Source of the DNA: Rhodothermus profundi
GTDB taxonomy: Bacteria; Bacteroidota; Rhodothermia; Rhodothermales; Rhodothermaceae
Length of the DNA: 64,000 nt
Assembly (NCBI RefSeq): GCF_900142415.1
Contig: NZ_FRAU01000004.1
Span: 62,001 to 126,000, forward strand
Direction of reading: 5' to 3'
The translations under genes were made by a program, and so were the position numbers. The notes below the pieces were generated by a model. The model made no database searches. It had not been told where the DNA came from and worked only from the letters and a program-made list of their open reading frames with translations. Below, piece by piece: positions 18,054 through 28,062 of the stretch; within the stretch, counting starts at the first letter, position 1, and every line of letters begins with the position of its first letter.

Positions 18054-19508
18054 TTACGGAAAGATGCCCAGTTCCAGGTATGACCGGGCTACCTTGTCAA
18101 TGGCGTCGATAAAGGCAGCCGTGCGCAGGTCTACGCTATGCTTACGACGAATCGCCAGAATCTCCTGGTAGGCATTAATCATGGTTTCTTCCAGACCGGA
18201 ATTGACCAGATCCTCCTCATCGGCGCCATGCGCCACTTCCTGCACAAGCTCCACAGGGACCCTTTTGCCGGTCAGATCCTCAATAACTTCCAGAATACGG
18301 CTGAACGTGCGCTCCTCAAAGCGTTTGCTCAGGCGCCCAAACCGTACGTGGTACAGATTGCGCAGCCATTCGAAATAGGAGACCGTTACGCCCCCTGCGT
18401 TCAGGTAAATATCCGGAATGATCAGGACGCCTTTCTTTAGCAGAATCTCCTCCGCTTCAATCGTAACCGGCCCGTTGGCTGCTTCCGCTATGATTTTAGC
18501 CTGAATGCGCGGGGCATTCTCTACAGTAATCTGATTTTCCAGGGCAGCCGGAACCAGAATATCGCAGGGAAGCTCCAGGGCATCCTGTGAGCGCTCAAGG
18601 TTCTTTGCCCCGGGAAAATTCAGGATCGAGCCGGTGCGCCGCCGATGCTCCATCACCGCCTCCAGATCAAGGCCGTCCGGATTGTAGATAGCCCCTTCGA
18701 TTTCAGCCAGGCCCACCAGGACAGCCCCCCCTTCGGCAAGAAACTTGGCCGCATGGTAGCCGACATTTCCCAGTCCCTGCACAACCACACGCTTTCCGGA
18801 AAGCCCGGGCTGTAACCCCAGCGCTTCCATATCCTCTACCACACTACAGGCCTCCCGCACGCCAAAAAACACTCCTCGTCCTGTAGCTTCTTTACGGCCG
18901 CGCACGCCCCCCTGTCCCACCGGCTTACCGGTCACGCAGGCCAGCGCTTCCAGCGGATTCGAAGAGAAGGAATTGTAGGTATCCAGCATCCAGGCCATCT
19001 CGCGAGGACCCGTCCCGTAATCCGGCGCCGGGACATCTATCCCGGGACCAATGAAATTCTTGCGCAGCAGCTCGAACGTATACCGACGCGTGATGCGCTC
19101 CAGCTCGGTTTCACTGTACTTCCGCCGATCAATCTTAACCCCTCCCTTGGCCCCTCCAAACGGCACGTCTACAATGGCGCATTTGTACGTCATCAGAGCG
19201 GCCAGCGCCATCACCTCATCTTCCGTAACATTTTCTGCGTACCGGATGCCGCCCTTGGTAGGCAGTTTATGATGGCTGTGCTCGGCCCGATAAGCACGAA
19301 TGACTTCGATGGACCCATCGTCCCGCTTGATGGGAAATTCCATCCGGTAAACGCTGTTGCAGGCTTTAATCTGATCCAGCAAGCCTTTGGGATGATCGGT
19401 ATACGCGGCTGCCCGGTCGAACACGCGATTGACCTGCTCCCAGAAAGAATACGTCTGGGCTTCTGCCGTTGCGTCTGTCAGTTGCATGGCGGTTCTCATG
19501 CGTTTCAT
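18054..19508 (-). CDS. Glutamate dehydrogenase (Glu/Leu/Phe/Val dehydrogenase family)
   Basis: The 484-residue protein has the dehydrogenase signatures: [18 protein letters not shown], the catalytic lysine segment [36 protein letters not shown], and the Rossmann motif [17 protein letters not shown]. The family interconverts glutamate with 2-oxoglutarate and ammonia. The length and the PFGGAKGGV motif fit the hexameric bacterial/archaeal GdhA group; coenzyme preference is not readable. ATG 19508 is followed by internal ATGs (19499 and 19487), so the exact start is uncertain. It is monocistronic between two convergent/intergenic regions. Rhodothermus-type enzymes of this family are known to be very heat stable, which would suit a thermophile. 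Confidence 0.93.
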   Translation of the reverse strand: MKRMRTAMQLTDATAEAQTYSFWEQVNRVFDRAAAYTDHPKGLLDQIKACNSVYRMEFPIKRDDGSIEVIRAYRAEHSHHKLPTKGGIRYAENVTEDEVMALAALMTYKCAIVDVPFGGAKGGVKIDRRKYSETELERITRRYTFELLRKNFIGPGIDVPAPDYGTGPREMAWMLDTYNSFSSNPLEALACVTGKPVGQGGVRGRKEATGRGVFFGVREACSVVEDMEALGLQPGLSGKRVVVQGLGNVGYHAAKFLAEGGAVLVGLAEIEGAIYNPDGLDLEAVMEHRRRTGSILNFPGAKNLERSQDALELPCDILVPAALENQITVENAPRIQAKIIAEAANGPVTIEAEEILLKKGVLIIPDIYLNAGGVTVSYFEWLRNLYHVRFGRLSKRFEERTFSRILEVIEDLTGKRVPVELVQEVAHGADEEDLVNSGLEETMINAYQEILAIRRKHSVDLRTAAFIDAIDKVARSYLELGIFP

Positions 19509-19640
19509 AAAGGGTTTCAGAATATAAAATGTGCTACCTCGGTTTAGAAAGCGCTTCCGAATAAAAATTCCACTGATTCACCAGAACCCCGGGCGGGGAC
19601 TGGCTGTGGGTTTCCTCCGGCAGAGCCAGAGCGCTGCCCC

Positions 19641-20198
19641 TTAGTATCGATACCCTTGCACCTCTTCCGGCGCTGGTTGAACGCCCAGGCCCAGTGCAAT
19701 GCGATTGACAAAGTTGAAGTATGCCACGATCAAGGTCAGGTCTAATAGATCTCGATCGGTCCATCCCAGAGCTCGCAGTCGCTGCAGATCGGCTTCTTCC
19801 ACCCGATCAGGCGCGCGTGTTAGCTTGACCGCATGATCCAGCAGGGCACGGGTGCGTTCCGGCAATTCCAGCTTTCGATAATCCTCAACAGCCTGAGCGA
19901 CACGCGCTGCATCCTTCCAGTAGGCCTTCAGCGCTTCGGCATGGTGCTGCACGCAATACGTGCATTGGTTGGCAGCCGATACCACAACAGCAATCAGTTC
20001 GCGCTCGGCCCTGGAAAGCCCTGAGCGGGCAAACATTACCTGCAGATACAGTTCAAGATGCGCCCGTAAGGCCCCCGGGTGAAGGCTATGCACGGCCAGA
20101 ATATTTGAAATTTTACCCCGGCGCTGCCGGATTTCTTCGTAGTGTGCCTTCAGCTCGCCGGTAGCCGTTTCTTCAGGAATGATTTCAATCCAGGCCAT
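19641..20198 (-). CDS. AhpD-like carboxymuconolactone decarboxylase-family protein (peroxidase-related)
   Basis: The 185-residue protein has the AhpD-like helical fold and the redox motif QCTYCVQHH (C79, C82, H86), preceded by the glutamate-rich helix SRAERELIAVVVSAAN. That arrangement is the catalytic CxxC-His of alkylhydroperoxidase-like proteins. A role as a thiol-dependent peroxidase or a disulphide reductase is expected. Translation starts after an excellent TAGGAGGT site. The next gene downstream on the same strand is the 2-oxoglutarate enzyme, about 195 bases away on the far side of an empty gap, so I do not see a common transcript as certain. Its natural reductant is unknown. Confidence 0.87.
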   Translation of the reverse strand: MAWIEIIPEETATGELKAHYEEIRQRRGKISNILAVHSLHPGALRAHLELYLQVMFARSGLSRAERELIAVVVSAANQCTYCVQHHAEALKAYWKDAARVAQAVEDYRKLELPERTRALLDHAVKLTRAPDRVEEADLQRLRALGWTDRDLLDLTLIVAYFNFVNRIALGLGVQPAPEEVQGYRY

Positions 20199-20392
20199 TG
20201 ACCTCCTATTCGACCGGCTGCATAGGATGATGCCTCTCCTGTGACGCCAGCTAGAGGTAGTCAGCAGTCCCTTCCTCTTCAGAAGCCGACCCGGCCTCTT
20301 CAGCGAACCTGGCGATCCTGGAGGCCGCGTCGCTGGAAGCGACGTTAGCTCTATTTACAACACGCCAACGCTTTCTGGCCACTGGCCGATTG

Positions 20393-23300
20393 TTAAAGCG
20401 TCAGCGCCTGCTGGATGATCATTTCCTGTTCTACCTGGTGTACCTTGGCGCTTCCCGTGGCGGGACTGGCGCTGGCAGGACGGCCGACGTAGCGTACGCG
20501 CCGGCGACAGTCGCCGTGCAGAGCTTCCAGCATGGCATCCAGCCGCGGTTGCATGTAGAACCAGGCGCCCATGTTAGCAGGTTCTTCCTGCACCCAGACC
20601 ACATCCGTCACATTACGGTACCGCTCCAGTTCAGCCTGAATGGCAGCCCGGGGAAACGGGTAAAACTGCTCGACGCGCACCAGTCCGATCTGCCGGCGGC
20701 GGGTTTCATCCTTGAGTAGCACCGTCAGCAGATCGTAATAGATCTTACCACTGCAGAAGATGAGCCGGCGCGTCTCGGCCGGATCGGTTTCGGCCGGATA
20801 GACCTCGTAGAAGCGGCCGCTCCAGAGTTCTTCAGGAGTTGAAAGGGCTAGCGGATGCCGCAGCAGACTCTTTGGAGTCATAAGAATGAGCGGCTTTTTA
20901 ACCGGCAGGCGCGCCTGTCGCCGCAGCACATGGAAGTAATTGGCCGGTGTGGTCAGGTTACCCACAATCATGTTTTGCTGCGCACAGAGCTGCAGGAAGC
21001 GTTCCAGGCGCGCCGATGAATGTTCGGGCCCCTGTCCTTCGTAGCCGTGCGGTAGCAGACAGACCAGGCCAGCCTGCTGCCCCCATTTTTCTTCGGCCGC
21101 TGAAATAAACTGGTCGAAGACGATCTGCGCCCCGTTTGCAAAGTCGCCGAACTGCGCCTCCCAGAGCACCAGCGTCTCAGGTGAAGCCACCGAGTAGCCA
21201 TACTCAAAGCCGCATACGGCATATTCGGATAGCAGGCTGTCGTAGATCAGCAGCTCGGCCTGTCCGTCGCGGATATGGTTAAGCGGAATGTATTCTTCGC
21301 CCGTTTCCTGGTCATACAGCACGGCGTGTCGCTGACTGAACGTGCCGCGCCGGGAGTCCTGGCCACTCAAACGCACTGGCGTGCCTTCCAGGAGCAACGT
21401 TCCAAAGGCCAGTGCTTCTGCAAAGGCCCAGTCAATTTTCTTTTCTTTGAAGAAGAGGCTTTCGCGCCGCTTGAACTGCCGTTCCAGTTTGGGGTGCACA
21501 TGAAAGTCCTGGGGCAAATTAACCAGCGCCTGCACCACAGCTTCCAGATCTTCCTGCCGCGCCGCGGTCTCTACAGCTGGAAGCGGGGTATCGTCCTCAG
21601 CTTTTTTGTGGAGCTGCTCGACGACTTCGCGTGGATCGCGTTCTTTCAGATGTTTGGTGCGCGCAAAAGCTTCTTGCAGCCGCGCCTGATAGTCGTCGAG
21701 CATTTGCTCTGCTTCTTCAGGCTTCATGTCGCCCCGGCGCAGCAGCATTTCGGTGTAGAGCTTTCGCACTGAGCGCTTTTGCGCGATTTTTTTGTAGAGC
21801 AGCGGCTGCGTATAGGTCGGTTCATCGGCCTCGTTGTGGCCGTGAACGCGGTAGCAGACCAGGTCGATCACCACGTCTTTGTTGAATACCTGCCGGTAGT
21901 CGAGCGCCAGCCGCGCCACGCGCACGCAGGCCTCTGGGTCGTCGCCGTTGACGTGGAAGATCGGCGCCTGAATCATACGGGCGATGTCGGTTGCATAGGT
22001 AGAGCTGCGCGCATCGGCCGGAGCGGTCGTAAAACCGATCTGGTTATTGACCACGATATGGATGGTCCCCCCTGTCTTGTAGCCTCGGAGCTGGCTCAAA
22101 TTGAGCGTTTCCGCCACAACGCCCTGTCCGGCGAAAGCAGCGTCGCCATGAATGAGAATCGGGATGACGGCATCATAGTAATCGCCTCCCGGCGCATCGG
22201 CCCGTTGCCACCGAAGCTGATCCTGCTTGGCCCGCACCATGCCTTCCACCACCGGATCGACCGCTTCCAGATGGCTCGGATTAGAGGCCAGCGTAATCTT
22301 GACCTCATTGCCGCTGGGTGATCGGTGCACCCCTTTGGCGCCCAGGTGATACTTTACGTCGCCCGATCCCTGCGTCGTGTTCGGATCGATATTCCCTTCA
22401 AACTCAGAAAAGATCACCTCATAGGGTTTTCCGAGGATGTTGGCCAGGACGTTGAGCCGGCCGCGATGGGCCATGCCGATCACCACTTCTTCGACTTCCT
22501 GATCGGCAGCGTCCGAGAGAATTGCATCCAGAATAGGAATCAGCGACTCAGCTCCTTCCAGTGAAAAGCGTTTGTGGCCGATGTACTTGGTGTGCAGGAA
22601 GCGTTCGAAGGCTTCAGCCGCGTTGAGCTTTTGCAGGATGCGCCGGCGCATTTCGGGCGAGATGGGCTCGGCAGCGCGCACGGGTTCAATGCGCTCCTGG
22701 AGCCAGCGGCGTTCGGTCGGATCGGAGATATGCATGTATTCGATGCCGACCTTGCGCGTGTACGTCTGGCGCAGAATATCGAGAATTTCGCGCAGGGGGG
22801 CGATGTCTTTGCCGCCCAGCCCACCGGTGACGAATTCTCGATCCAGATCCCAGATCGTCAGTCCGTAGGTGGCCGGATCCAGCTCAGGGTGATATTTCCA
22901 TTCGTAGCCAAGCGGATTGATATCAGCCTGCAGGTGGCCGCGCACCCGGTAGGCCCGGATGAGCTGCAGTACGGCCGCCTGCTTCTGAATCATGGTCAGC
23001 TCTTCGCCGTTTTCCAGCCCGCCCAGCAGGGGTGTCGTATCTTTGGTCAACCGGTAGGGCTGGTAGGGAACGCCCAGATCCGCAAAGACGCGCTCATAAA
23101 ACGCATGCTGCCCCTGCAGCAATGCATCGATATAGGCCAGAAATGCTCCACTTTCGGCCCCTTGAATGACGCGATGGTCATACGTTGAGGTGATGGTCAT
23201 GACCTGGGAAAGCCCCAGACGGCTGAGCATTTCGGAGGGCAGCGCTGCGTACTCCGGCGGATAGCCAATCGCCCCGACGCCCACGATCACGCCCTGGCCG

Positions 23301-24055
23301 GCCATCAGGCGCGGCACGCTCATCACGGTTCCAATCATGCCTGGATTCGTGATCGTAGCCGTCGTGCCCTGAAAGTCCGACACGTCGAGCCGCCCTTCCC
23401 GCGCCCGGGCTACAATATCATTGTAGGCTCCCAGGAACTGGGCAAAGTTCATACGATCGGCGTGCTTGATATTGGGCACCAGGAGCATGCGCTTGCCACG
23501 TCGCTCCAGGTCGATGGCTATGCCCAGGTTGATAGTCTTGGGCTGCACATGGATCGGCGTGCCATCTTCCCGGCGAAACGTAGCGTTCATGTTTGGAAAT
23601 GCCTTGAGCGCCTGCACTACCGCCCAGGCAATGAGATGGGTAAAGGAAACTTTTTCGCCTCCGATATGCCGCTGATAATCATTGATGAGCGCCCGGTTTT
23701 CAGCCAGCAGCCGCACTGACACCGTCCGCACCGACGTAGCCGTCGGCACCTTCAGGCTGGCCTCCATGTTTTCCACAATCCGGGCGGCTGGTCCGCGCAA
23801 CGGATGCTCCTCCACCTCTTCTGGCGGCAACTCCACCGCGGCTTCTTCCGGCGCAGCGCCATCCCCTCCGGGTTGCCCTACTGTTTCCGAAACGTCGCGG
23901 GGACCAGGGCCGGTCTCCCGTGCGGCAACAAACGATTCACTTGGTTTGTAATCGGCAAAAAATTCCCGCCAGCTCTCACTAACACTTTCTGGATTTTCCA
24001 GGTATTGGCGGTAGAGTTCTTCGACGTATCCGGTGTTAAAGCCCAGCGTGCTCAC
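20393..24055 (-). CDS. kgd: Multifunctional 2-oxoglutarate metabolism enzyme Kgd (E2 domain fused to E1)
   Basis: The 1220-residue protein starts at GTG 24055 with an AGGA site. Domains in order: a short E1-type N-terminal segment, an acidic linker (about 40-85), an E2 succinyltransferase catalytic domain (about 88-325) with the catalytic TYDHRVIQG (H294), then E1o (about 340-1220) with the thiamine-diphosphate regions GMAHRGRLNVLANILGK and VVNNQIGFTT, and RVHGHNEADEPTYTQP. It converts 2-oxoglutarate to succinyl-CoA (or succinic semialdehyde) in the TCA cycle. No lipoyl domain is present, so a separate lipoylated E2 and E3 elsewhere must supply those functions. This architecture was described in Actinobacteria and is also seen in some Bacteroidota/Rhodothermota relatives. 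Confidence 0.95.
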   Translation of the reverse strand: MSTLGFNTGYVEELYRQYLENPESVSESWREFFADYKPSESFVAARETGPGPRDVSETVGQPGGDGAAPEEAAVELPPEEVEEHPLRGPAARIVENMEASLKVPTATSVRTVSVRLLAENRALINDYQRHIGGEKVSFTHLIAWAVVQALKAFPNMNATFRREDGTPIHVQPKTINLGIAIDLERRGKRMLLVPNIKHADRMNFAQFLGAYNDIVARAREGRLDVSDFQGTTATITNPGMIGTVMSVPRLMAGQGVIVGVGAIGYPPEYAALPSEMLSRLGLSQVMTITSTYDHRVIQGAESGAFLAYIDALLQGQHAFYERVFADLGVPYQPYRLTKDTTPLLGGLENGEELTMIQKQAAVLQLIRAYRVRGHLQADINPLGYEWKYHPELDPATYGLTIWDLDREFVTGGLGGKDIAPLREILDILRQTYTRKVGIEYMHISDPTERRWLQERIEPVRAAEPISPEMRRRILQKLNAAEAFERFLHTKYIGHKRFSLEGAESLIPILDAILSDAADQEVEEVVIGMAHRGRLNVLANILGKPYEVIFSEFEGNIDPNTTQGSGDVKYHLGAKGVHRSPSGNEVKITLASNPSHLEAVDPVVEGMVRAKQDQLRWQRADAPGGDYYDAVIPILIHGDAAFAGQGVVAETLNLSQLRGYKTGGTIHIVVNNQIGFTTAPADARSSTYATDIARMIQAPIFHVNGDDPEACVRVARLALDYRQVFNKDVVIDLVCYRVHGHNEADEPTYTQPLLYKKIAQKRSVRKLYTEMLLRRGDMKPEEAEQMLDDYQARLQEAFARTKHLKERDPREVVEQLHKKAEDDTPLPAVETAARQEDLEAVVQALVNLPQDFHVHPKLERQFKRRESLFFKEKKIDWAFAEALAFGTLLLEGTPVRLSGQDSRRGTFSQRHAVLYDQETGEEYIPLNHIRDGQAELLIYDSLLSEYAVCGFEYGYSVASPETLVLWEAQFGDFANGAQIVFDQFISAAEEKWGQQAGLVCLLPHGYEGQGPEHSSARLERFLQLCAQQNMIVGNLTTPANYFHVLRRQARLPVKKPLILMTPKSLLRHPLALSTPEELWSGRFYEVYPAETDPAETRRLIFCSGKIYYDLLTVLLKDETRRRQIGLVRVEQFYPFPRAAIQAELERYRNVTDVVWVQEEPANMGAWFYMQPRLDAMLEALHGDCRRRVRYVGRPASASPATGSAKVHQVEQEMIIQQALTL

Positions 24056-24139
24056 GGTCCTATCGAATGGATTGCTTTCTGAATCCGGCCACAGCCGGAG
24101 GTCGAACGATGCGTGGGCAAGAAGGATTCCAAAAAAGGC

Positions 24140-25462
24140 TTAGCGGATTCGGAAAGTGCCTTCCCAGACGGGTTCTAAGAGTTCATAGTCGCCGCGGCCG
24201 GTACGGTCAACAAAGATGAAGCGGCGGCCGAGCCGATGGTAGTACCAGATCTCAAACGGCTGCGCTCCCTGGCGGCGCTCAATAAAGTCCGGCTCGCCAA
24301 ACAGCACCACGATGTGCCCCCGGTCTGTCTGCCAGCCTGGCCGGCGGCCGCTGAATTTTCGGTTAGCCAGCGCGACGCGGTAGTAGAAGGCTTCCATCTG
24401 CTCGTTGCGTGGGGTACCGGGCGTAGGATCCCGTTTTTTCCAGAAGGCCAGGAATCGCCGCCACCGCTCTTCTGGAGTCTTTCCGGCCCGGATGTATTCG
24501 ATATCCTTTCGTTTGGCGATGTAGCGAAGCTGCTCAATGGCTTCATCCAGGTCTTGCACATGGGCCAGCAAGTCGCTCCAGACGGCCGTGAAGTGTTTCT
24601 CCACAGCGGCCAATTCGTTTCCTTCTGTGTCCAGCACGCGAACGCGTAGCAGGTATGGTCCGGCCTCCAGCTCTTCTGCCAGCGAAATGGTATGCACCTG
24701 GGCTGTTCGGCCAGCTGTCAGGCTCTTCCAGAAAGCGCGTCGATAGATTACCCGGTATGTTTCGCCGCGCCCAATGCCCAACAGCCGTCCTACCAGGGGC
24801 CAACCGCCCCGCTTTTCAGGGCGGACGAGCTCGTATACTAATTGCACCTGTTGAGGCCATCGCGCGGCCAGCTCGTAGAACAGTTGTAAGGTGGAGCGGC
24901 TGGTGGGCACTGTCGTTCCCACCTGGGGCTTCATAGTTTGCCGGGCCGAATCATACCGCTCCAGGAGCATCAGATCGCCCAGTGCGACAGGTCCATCCAG
25001 GCTACGCACCCGCGCTTCCAGCGTCCGGCTGATCAAGCGTCGCGTCGCTTGATCTTCGAGCTGCACCGTAAACTCGTACCGCCCGGGCGCCAAGTTAAAT
25101 GTGTAGCGAGAAAGATCTTCTGCAACAGCGCTATGCGTTGCCTCAAAATCGGCCACCCTTACCTGCCGCTGCCAGCTTGCGCGCCGAATAAACCGTCGCT
25201 GATCTGCCCCTTCTAACCGATAGACTTCCACCAATAAACTGTAGGTTGCCTCAAATCCCTGGCTGACTTGCAAGAATTGCAACATTCGGAAAGGCACTGC
25301 TACGTACAGGTCTATCCGCGTCTGTCCTGGTGGAGCAGCAGCCGGCACATTAATTACCTGGAGATGAAAGGGCACCTCGGGTTGGGCATAAACCGGACCT
25401 ACCAGCAAAATAGCTCCAATCAATAATTTCCATCGAATCCACTGCAGCGCCCTACAAACCAT
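24140..25462 (-). CDS. GWxTD-domain exported protein
   Basis: The 440-residue protein has a signal peptide (LLIGAILLVGPVYAQ) followed by a beta-rich region of about 330 residues and the C-terminal GWxTD block with GWQTDRGHIVVLFGEPDFIERR, the hallmark of the family. GWxTD proteins are common in Bacteroidota and related phyla, often exported and of unknown function; they are usually near regulator or protease genes. Nothing here shows a ligand or catalytic set. The start is an ATG with no obvious ribosome site. The Kgd gene begins 84 bases downstream on the same strand, so cotranscription is possible but not shown. Confidence 0.88.
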   Translation of the reverse strand: MVCRALQWIRWKLLIGAILLVGPVYAQPEVPFHLQVINVPAAAPPGQTRIDLYVAVPFRMLQFLQVSQGFEATYSLLVEVYRLEGADQRRFIRRASWQRQVRVADFEATHSAVAEDLSRYTFNLAPGRYEFTVQLEDQATRRLISRTLEARVRSLDGPVALGDLMLLERYDSARQTMKPQVGTTVPTSRSTLQLFYELAARWPQQVQLVYELVRPEKRGGWPLVGRLLGIGRGETYRVIYRRAFWKSLTAGRTAQVHTISLAEELEAGPYLLRVRVLDTEGNELAAVEKHFTAVWSDLLAHVQDLDEAIEQLRYIAKRKDIEYIRAGKTPEERWRRFLAFWKKRDPTPGTPRNEQMEAFYYRVALANRKFSGRRPGWQTDRGHIVVLFGEPDFIERRQGAQPFEIWYYHRLGRRFIFVDRTGRGDYELLEPVWEGTFRIR

Positions 25463-25648
25463 TCCCGAGGAAGATACTTCTTACAACGCGTTAGCCTGTG
25501 GTGTAGTAAACGATGCAATAATGTCTTCTATTGTTTCAATTATCGTCACCTAAGCGCTTTCCTCTAAAGAAAGTTGTCTCAACGGGCAGGAAGGGAGGGT
25601 CAACCGCAAAAAAGCGCCCCTGAACGGAAAAATAACGCAGTATTTTCT

Positions 25649-26611
25649 TTAAACCAGAGCCTCCCCAAACAGGGCTCTGACAAAAGCCCGCCGGTCAAAA
25701 ATTTGCAGGTCATCAATTTTTTCGCCTACGCCGATGTATTTGACAGGAATCTGGAACTCATTGGAAATGCCGATTACTATTCCGCCTTTCGCCGTGCCGT
25801 CGAGCTTCGTCAGTACCAGTCCCGTAACTTCGACGCTTTTTGTAAACTCTTCCGCCTGACGAATTGCATTCTGCCCGGTAGAGGCATCCAGCACAAGCAG
25901 CACTTCATGGGGAGCTCCTGCTACCTGCCGCCCCATGACCCGCCGAATCTTGGCCAGTTCTTCCATGAGCCCTCCCTTGGTATGCAAGCGACCCGCCGTA
26001 TCGATGATCACCACTTCAATGCCCCGGCTTTTAGCCGCCGCCAGCGTGTCAAAAGCCACAGCAGCAGGATCGGCGCCCGGATGTTGTTTAATGAGTGGCA
26101 CACCTGCCCGTTCGGCCCAGATTTCAAGCTGCTCAATGGCCGCCGCTCGAAACGTGTCGGCGGCTCCCAGCAGCACACTTTTACCGGCTTCTCGGTAGCG
26201 ATAGGCCAGCTTGCCAATGGTGGTTGTCTTTCCCACGCCATTAACGCCTACCACCATAATTACATAGGGCTTATGAGGAAGAGGGGCATCAAAACTGGCA
26301 GGCCGCTCCGGCGCATGATCCAACAGGAGCTGCGCGATTTCGTCGCGGATAATCGCATTGAGTTCCCTTGTCGAAACATACTTGTCACGGGCCACCCGCT
26401 CCTCAACGCGCCGGATGATTTCCAGTGTGGTCTTTACCCCCACATCACTGGTAATCAGCAACTCCTCAAGCTGATCCAGCACCTCATCGTCTACCCGATC
26501 CTTGCCACGGATCAGACGGTCGAGTTTGCTCAGCAGGCTCGTGCGTGTTTTTTCGAGCCCTTCTTCCAGACGCTCTTGATCTTTTTTCCGAAAGCGATCC
26601 CAGAATCCCAT
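25649..26611 (-). CDS. ftsY: Signal recognition particle receptor FtsY
   Basis: The protein has 320 residues: an N helical domain (about 1-90) and the G domain of the SRP GTPases with [15 protein letters not shown] (P-loop), [27 protein letters not shown] and [10 protein letters not shown]. It targets ribosome-nascent-chain complexes bound by SRP to SecYEG. There is no acidic A domain, as in many short bacterial FtsY proteins. The gene starts at ATG 26611 and follows the CDP-alcohol phosphatidyltransferase gene by 22 bases. I did not see the SRP protein (ffh) in the window. Confidence 0.97.
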   Translation of the reverse strand: MGFWDRFRKKDQERLEEGLEKTRTSLLSKLDRLIRGKDRVDDEVLDQLEELLITSDVGVKTTLEIIRRVEERVARDKYVSTRELNAIIRDEIAQLLLDHAPERPASFDAPLPHKPYVIMVVGVNGVGKTTTIGKLAYRYREAGKSVLLGAADTFRAAAIEQLEIWAERAGVPLIKQHPGADPAAVAFDTLAAAKSRGIEVVIIDTAGRLHTKGGLMEELAKIRRVMGRQVAGAPHEVLLVLDASTGQNAIRQAEEFTKSVEVTGLVLTKLDGTAKGGIVIGISNEFQIPVKYIGVGEKIDDLQIFDRRAFVRALFGEALV

Positions 26612-26633
26612 TGCTTACGACTTCGTTTTCCTG

Positions 26634-27254
26634 TCAGGTTGAAGACGTAACCGTCTGTCCGGAAAAGAGCGGAGGTTCAGGCTGCACGCGCCAGGCCCGC
26701 ACAAAGCGTATTACGTAACGCAGAAACGAATAGCTTAGCAGCACGACGGAGACCCAGAGCAACCCTTGGAGGACTGGAGGGTCGGCCTCTAACAGCGCCG
26801 CCAGAATCGTCAGGGCCAGCACGGTCACTGCCACCTTCCCCGACCATAAACTCATGTACACGCGGCGCGTGCGATGGGCCAGCAGTGCCCCTCCCAGCAC
26901 GATCAGGGCATCGCGCAACACCACAAACACAAAGAACCAGAGCGGAAGATCTCCCCGCACTACCAGCGCCATGGATACCAGCCCGGCTGTCACCTTGTCG
27001 GCCAACGGATCAAGCACCTTGCCCCAGTCTGAAACTGTATGCGACCATCGGGCTACCCGCCCATCGAACCAATCCGTTACGATGGCCAGCAGGGCCAGCG
27101 CCAGCACCCACCGCAACGGTCCGTGCGTGAGCACCAAGTAGGCCAGCGGAAAGGCCAGCACCAGCCGCAGCAGGCTCAATCCATTAGGAATGGTCCAGAA
27201 TCGCCCCAGCGGCAACAACCGCCCATCCGGCCGTGTGGTGTCCTGCTCCGGCAT
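26634..27254 (-). CDS. CDP-alcohol phosphatidyltransferase family protein
   Basis: The 206-residue protein has four to six membrane helices and the CDP-alcohol transferase signature DWFDGRVARWSHTVSDWG followed by LDPLADK. The aspartates bind the metal and CDP-diacylglycerol. Members make phosphatidylglycerophosphate, phosphatidylserine, phosphatidylinositol or cardiolipin; the length and the N-terminal PLGRFWTIPNGLSLLRL segment fit PgsA-like enzymes, but the acceptor alcohol is not readable. It lies 22 bases upstream of ftsY on the same strand, consistent with a small operon for membrane functions. The start is ATG 27254 without a strong ribosome site. Confidence 0.85.
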   Translation of the reverse strand: MPEQDTTRPDGRLLPLGRFWTIPNGLSLLRLVLAFPLAYLVLTHGPLRWVLALALLAIVTDWFDGRVARWSHTVSDWGKVLDPLADKVTAGLVSMALVVRGDLPLWFFVFVVLRDALIVLGGALLAHRTRRVYMSLWSGKVAVTVLALTILAALLEADPPVLQGLLWVSVVLLSYSFLRYVIRFVRAWRVQPEPPLFSGQTVTSST

Positions 27255-27312
27255 TAAGCTTTTCCGACGTCTGTCAGGAGGATAGCGCCGGGAGCATACG
27301 CCTGAAGACGGC

Positions 27313-27984
27313 TTAGGTTTGAAGCGCCTGCTCTAAGTCAACCAGCGACTGTCCGACCGCCGCCGCAGAGAAGCCTAGCGTTTCGTCAGGCCTTCCGTAA
27401 CGATTGACCCAGAAGGTCCAGTATCCGTAAGCGGCAGCGCCTGCAACATCCCATCCATTGGCCGAAACAAACCCTATCTCTCCTCGCGGCAACTGTAAGG
27501 CCGCTTCTGCCAGGGCGTATACGCGGGGATGCGGCTTAAAAACCTGCACCTGCTCGGCACTTAACACAGCGGCAAAGTAACTTTCCAGGTTGCTCCGCTG
27601 AAGCAACGTTTGCAATTGAGCCGCCGTGCCGTTGGAAAGCACCACGAGCGCATAGCGCCGAGCCAGTTTTTGAAGCACGCTGGGCACTTCCGGAAACGAA
27701 CGCAGCGTCTGGTACGCCTGCAGCAGGTGGTTGTGAACCGTTGGCGTCAGCACCAATCCGAACGAGGCAGCGGCGTAGCGCAACGCTTCGTCGGTTACCT
27801 GTTCGAAGCTGACGTACTGTCCCATCAAGCTTCGCAGCCAAGTGTATTCTAGCTGCTTCTGTCGCCAGCGCCGGCTGAGCGCTACGCCTACGTCTGGAAA
27901 AAACGAGGCGCAGAGCTCATCTATCGCGTGCACATCGAAAAGCGTCCCGAATGCATCGAATGCCAGTGCTTTAAGCTGCACCAT
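27313..27984 (-). CDS. Haloacid dehalogenase type II (HAD hydrolase)
   Basis: The 223-residue protein contains the HAD motifs of the (S)-2-haloacid dehalogenase branch: AFDAFGTLFD with nucleophile D10, SNGTA, KPHPRVYALAEAAL and SANGWDVAGAAAYGYWTFW, where the SANGWD sequence is typical of that subfamily. It hydrolyses carbon-halogen or C-P bonds in the cytosol. Many members annotated this way act on other small phosphorylated substrates, so the substrate is not certain. An AGGAAC site lies before ATG 27984. The gene ends 78 bases past the end of the GlmU-like gene and is followed by the CDP-alcohol transferase gene on the same strand. Confidence 0.85.
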   Translation of the reverse strand: MVQLKALAFDAFGTLFDVHAIDELCASFFPDVGVALSRRWRQKQLEYTWLRSLMGQYVSFEQVTDEALRYAAASFGLVLTPTVHNHLLQAYQTLRSFPEVPSVLQKLARRYALVVLSNGTAAQLQTLLQRSNLESYFAAVLSAEQVQVFKPHPRVYALAEAALQLPRGEIGFVSANGWDVAGAAAYGYWTFWVNRYGRPDETLGFSAAAVGQSLVDLEQALQT

Positions 27985-28062
27985 GTTCCTGTGGTCCCCG
28001 GTTTGCTGCCGTCTGCGGCCAGGCTGCCGGCAACCTGAAGCGGTTCGATGCCAGCAGGCAGG

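Noticed and set aside
20199-20392. Hairpin CGTCGCT-GGA-AGCGACG in the gap downstream of kgd
   Set aside because: A 7-bp stem without a U-run on either strand; could be by chance, so no terminator is claimed.
25574-26650. 358-residue plus-strand frame
   Set aside because: Antisense to ftsY, which has full SRP-GTPase motifs.
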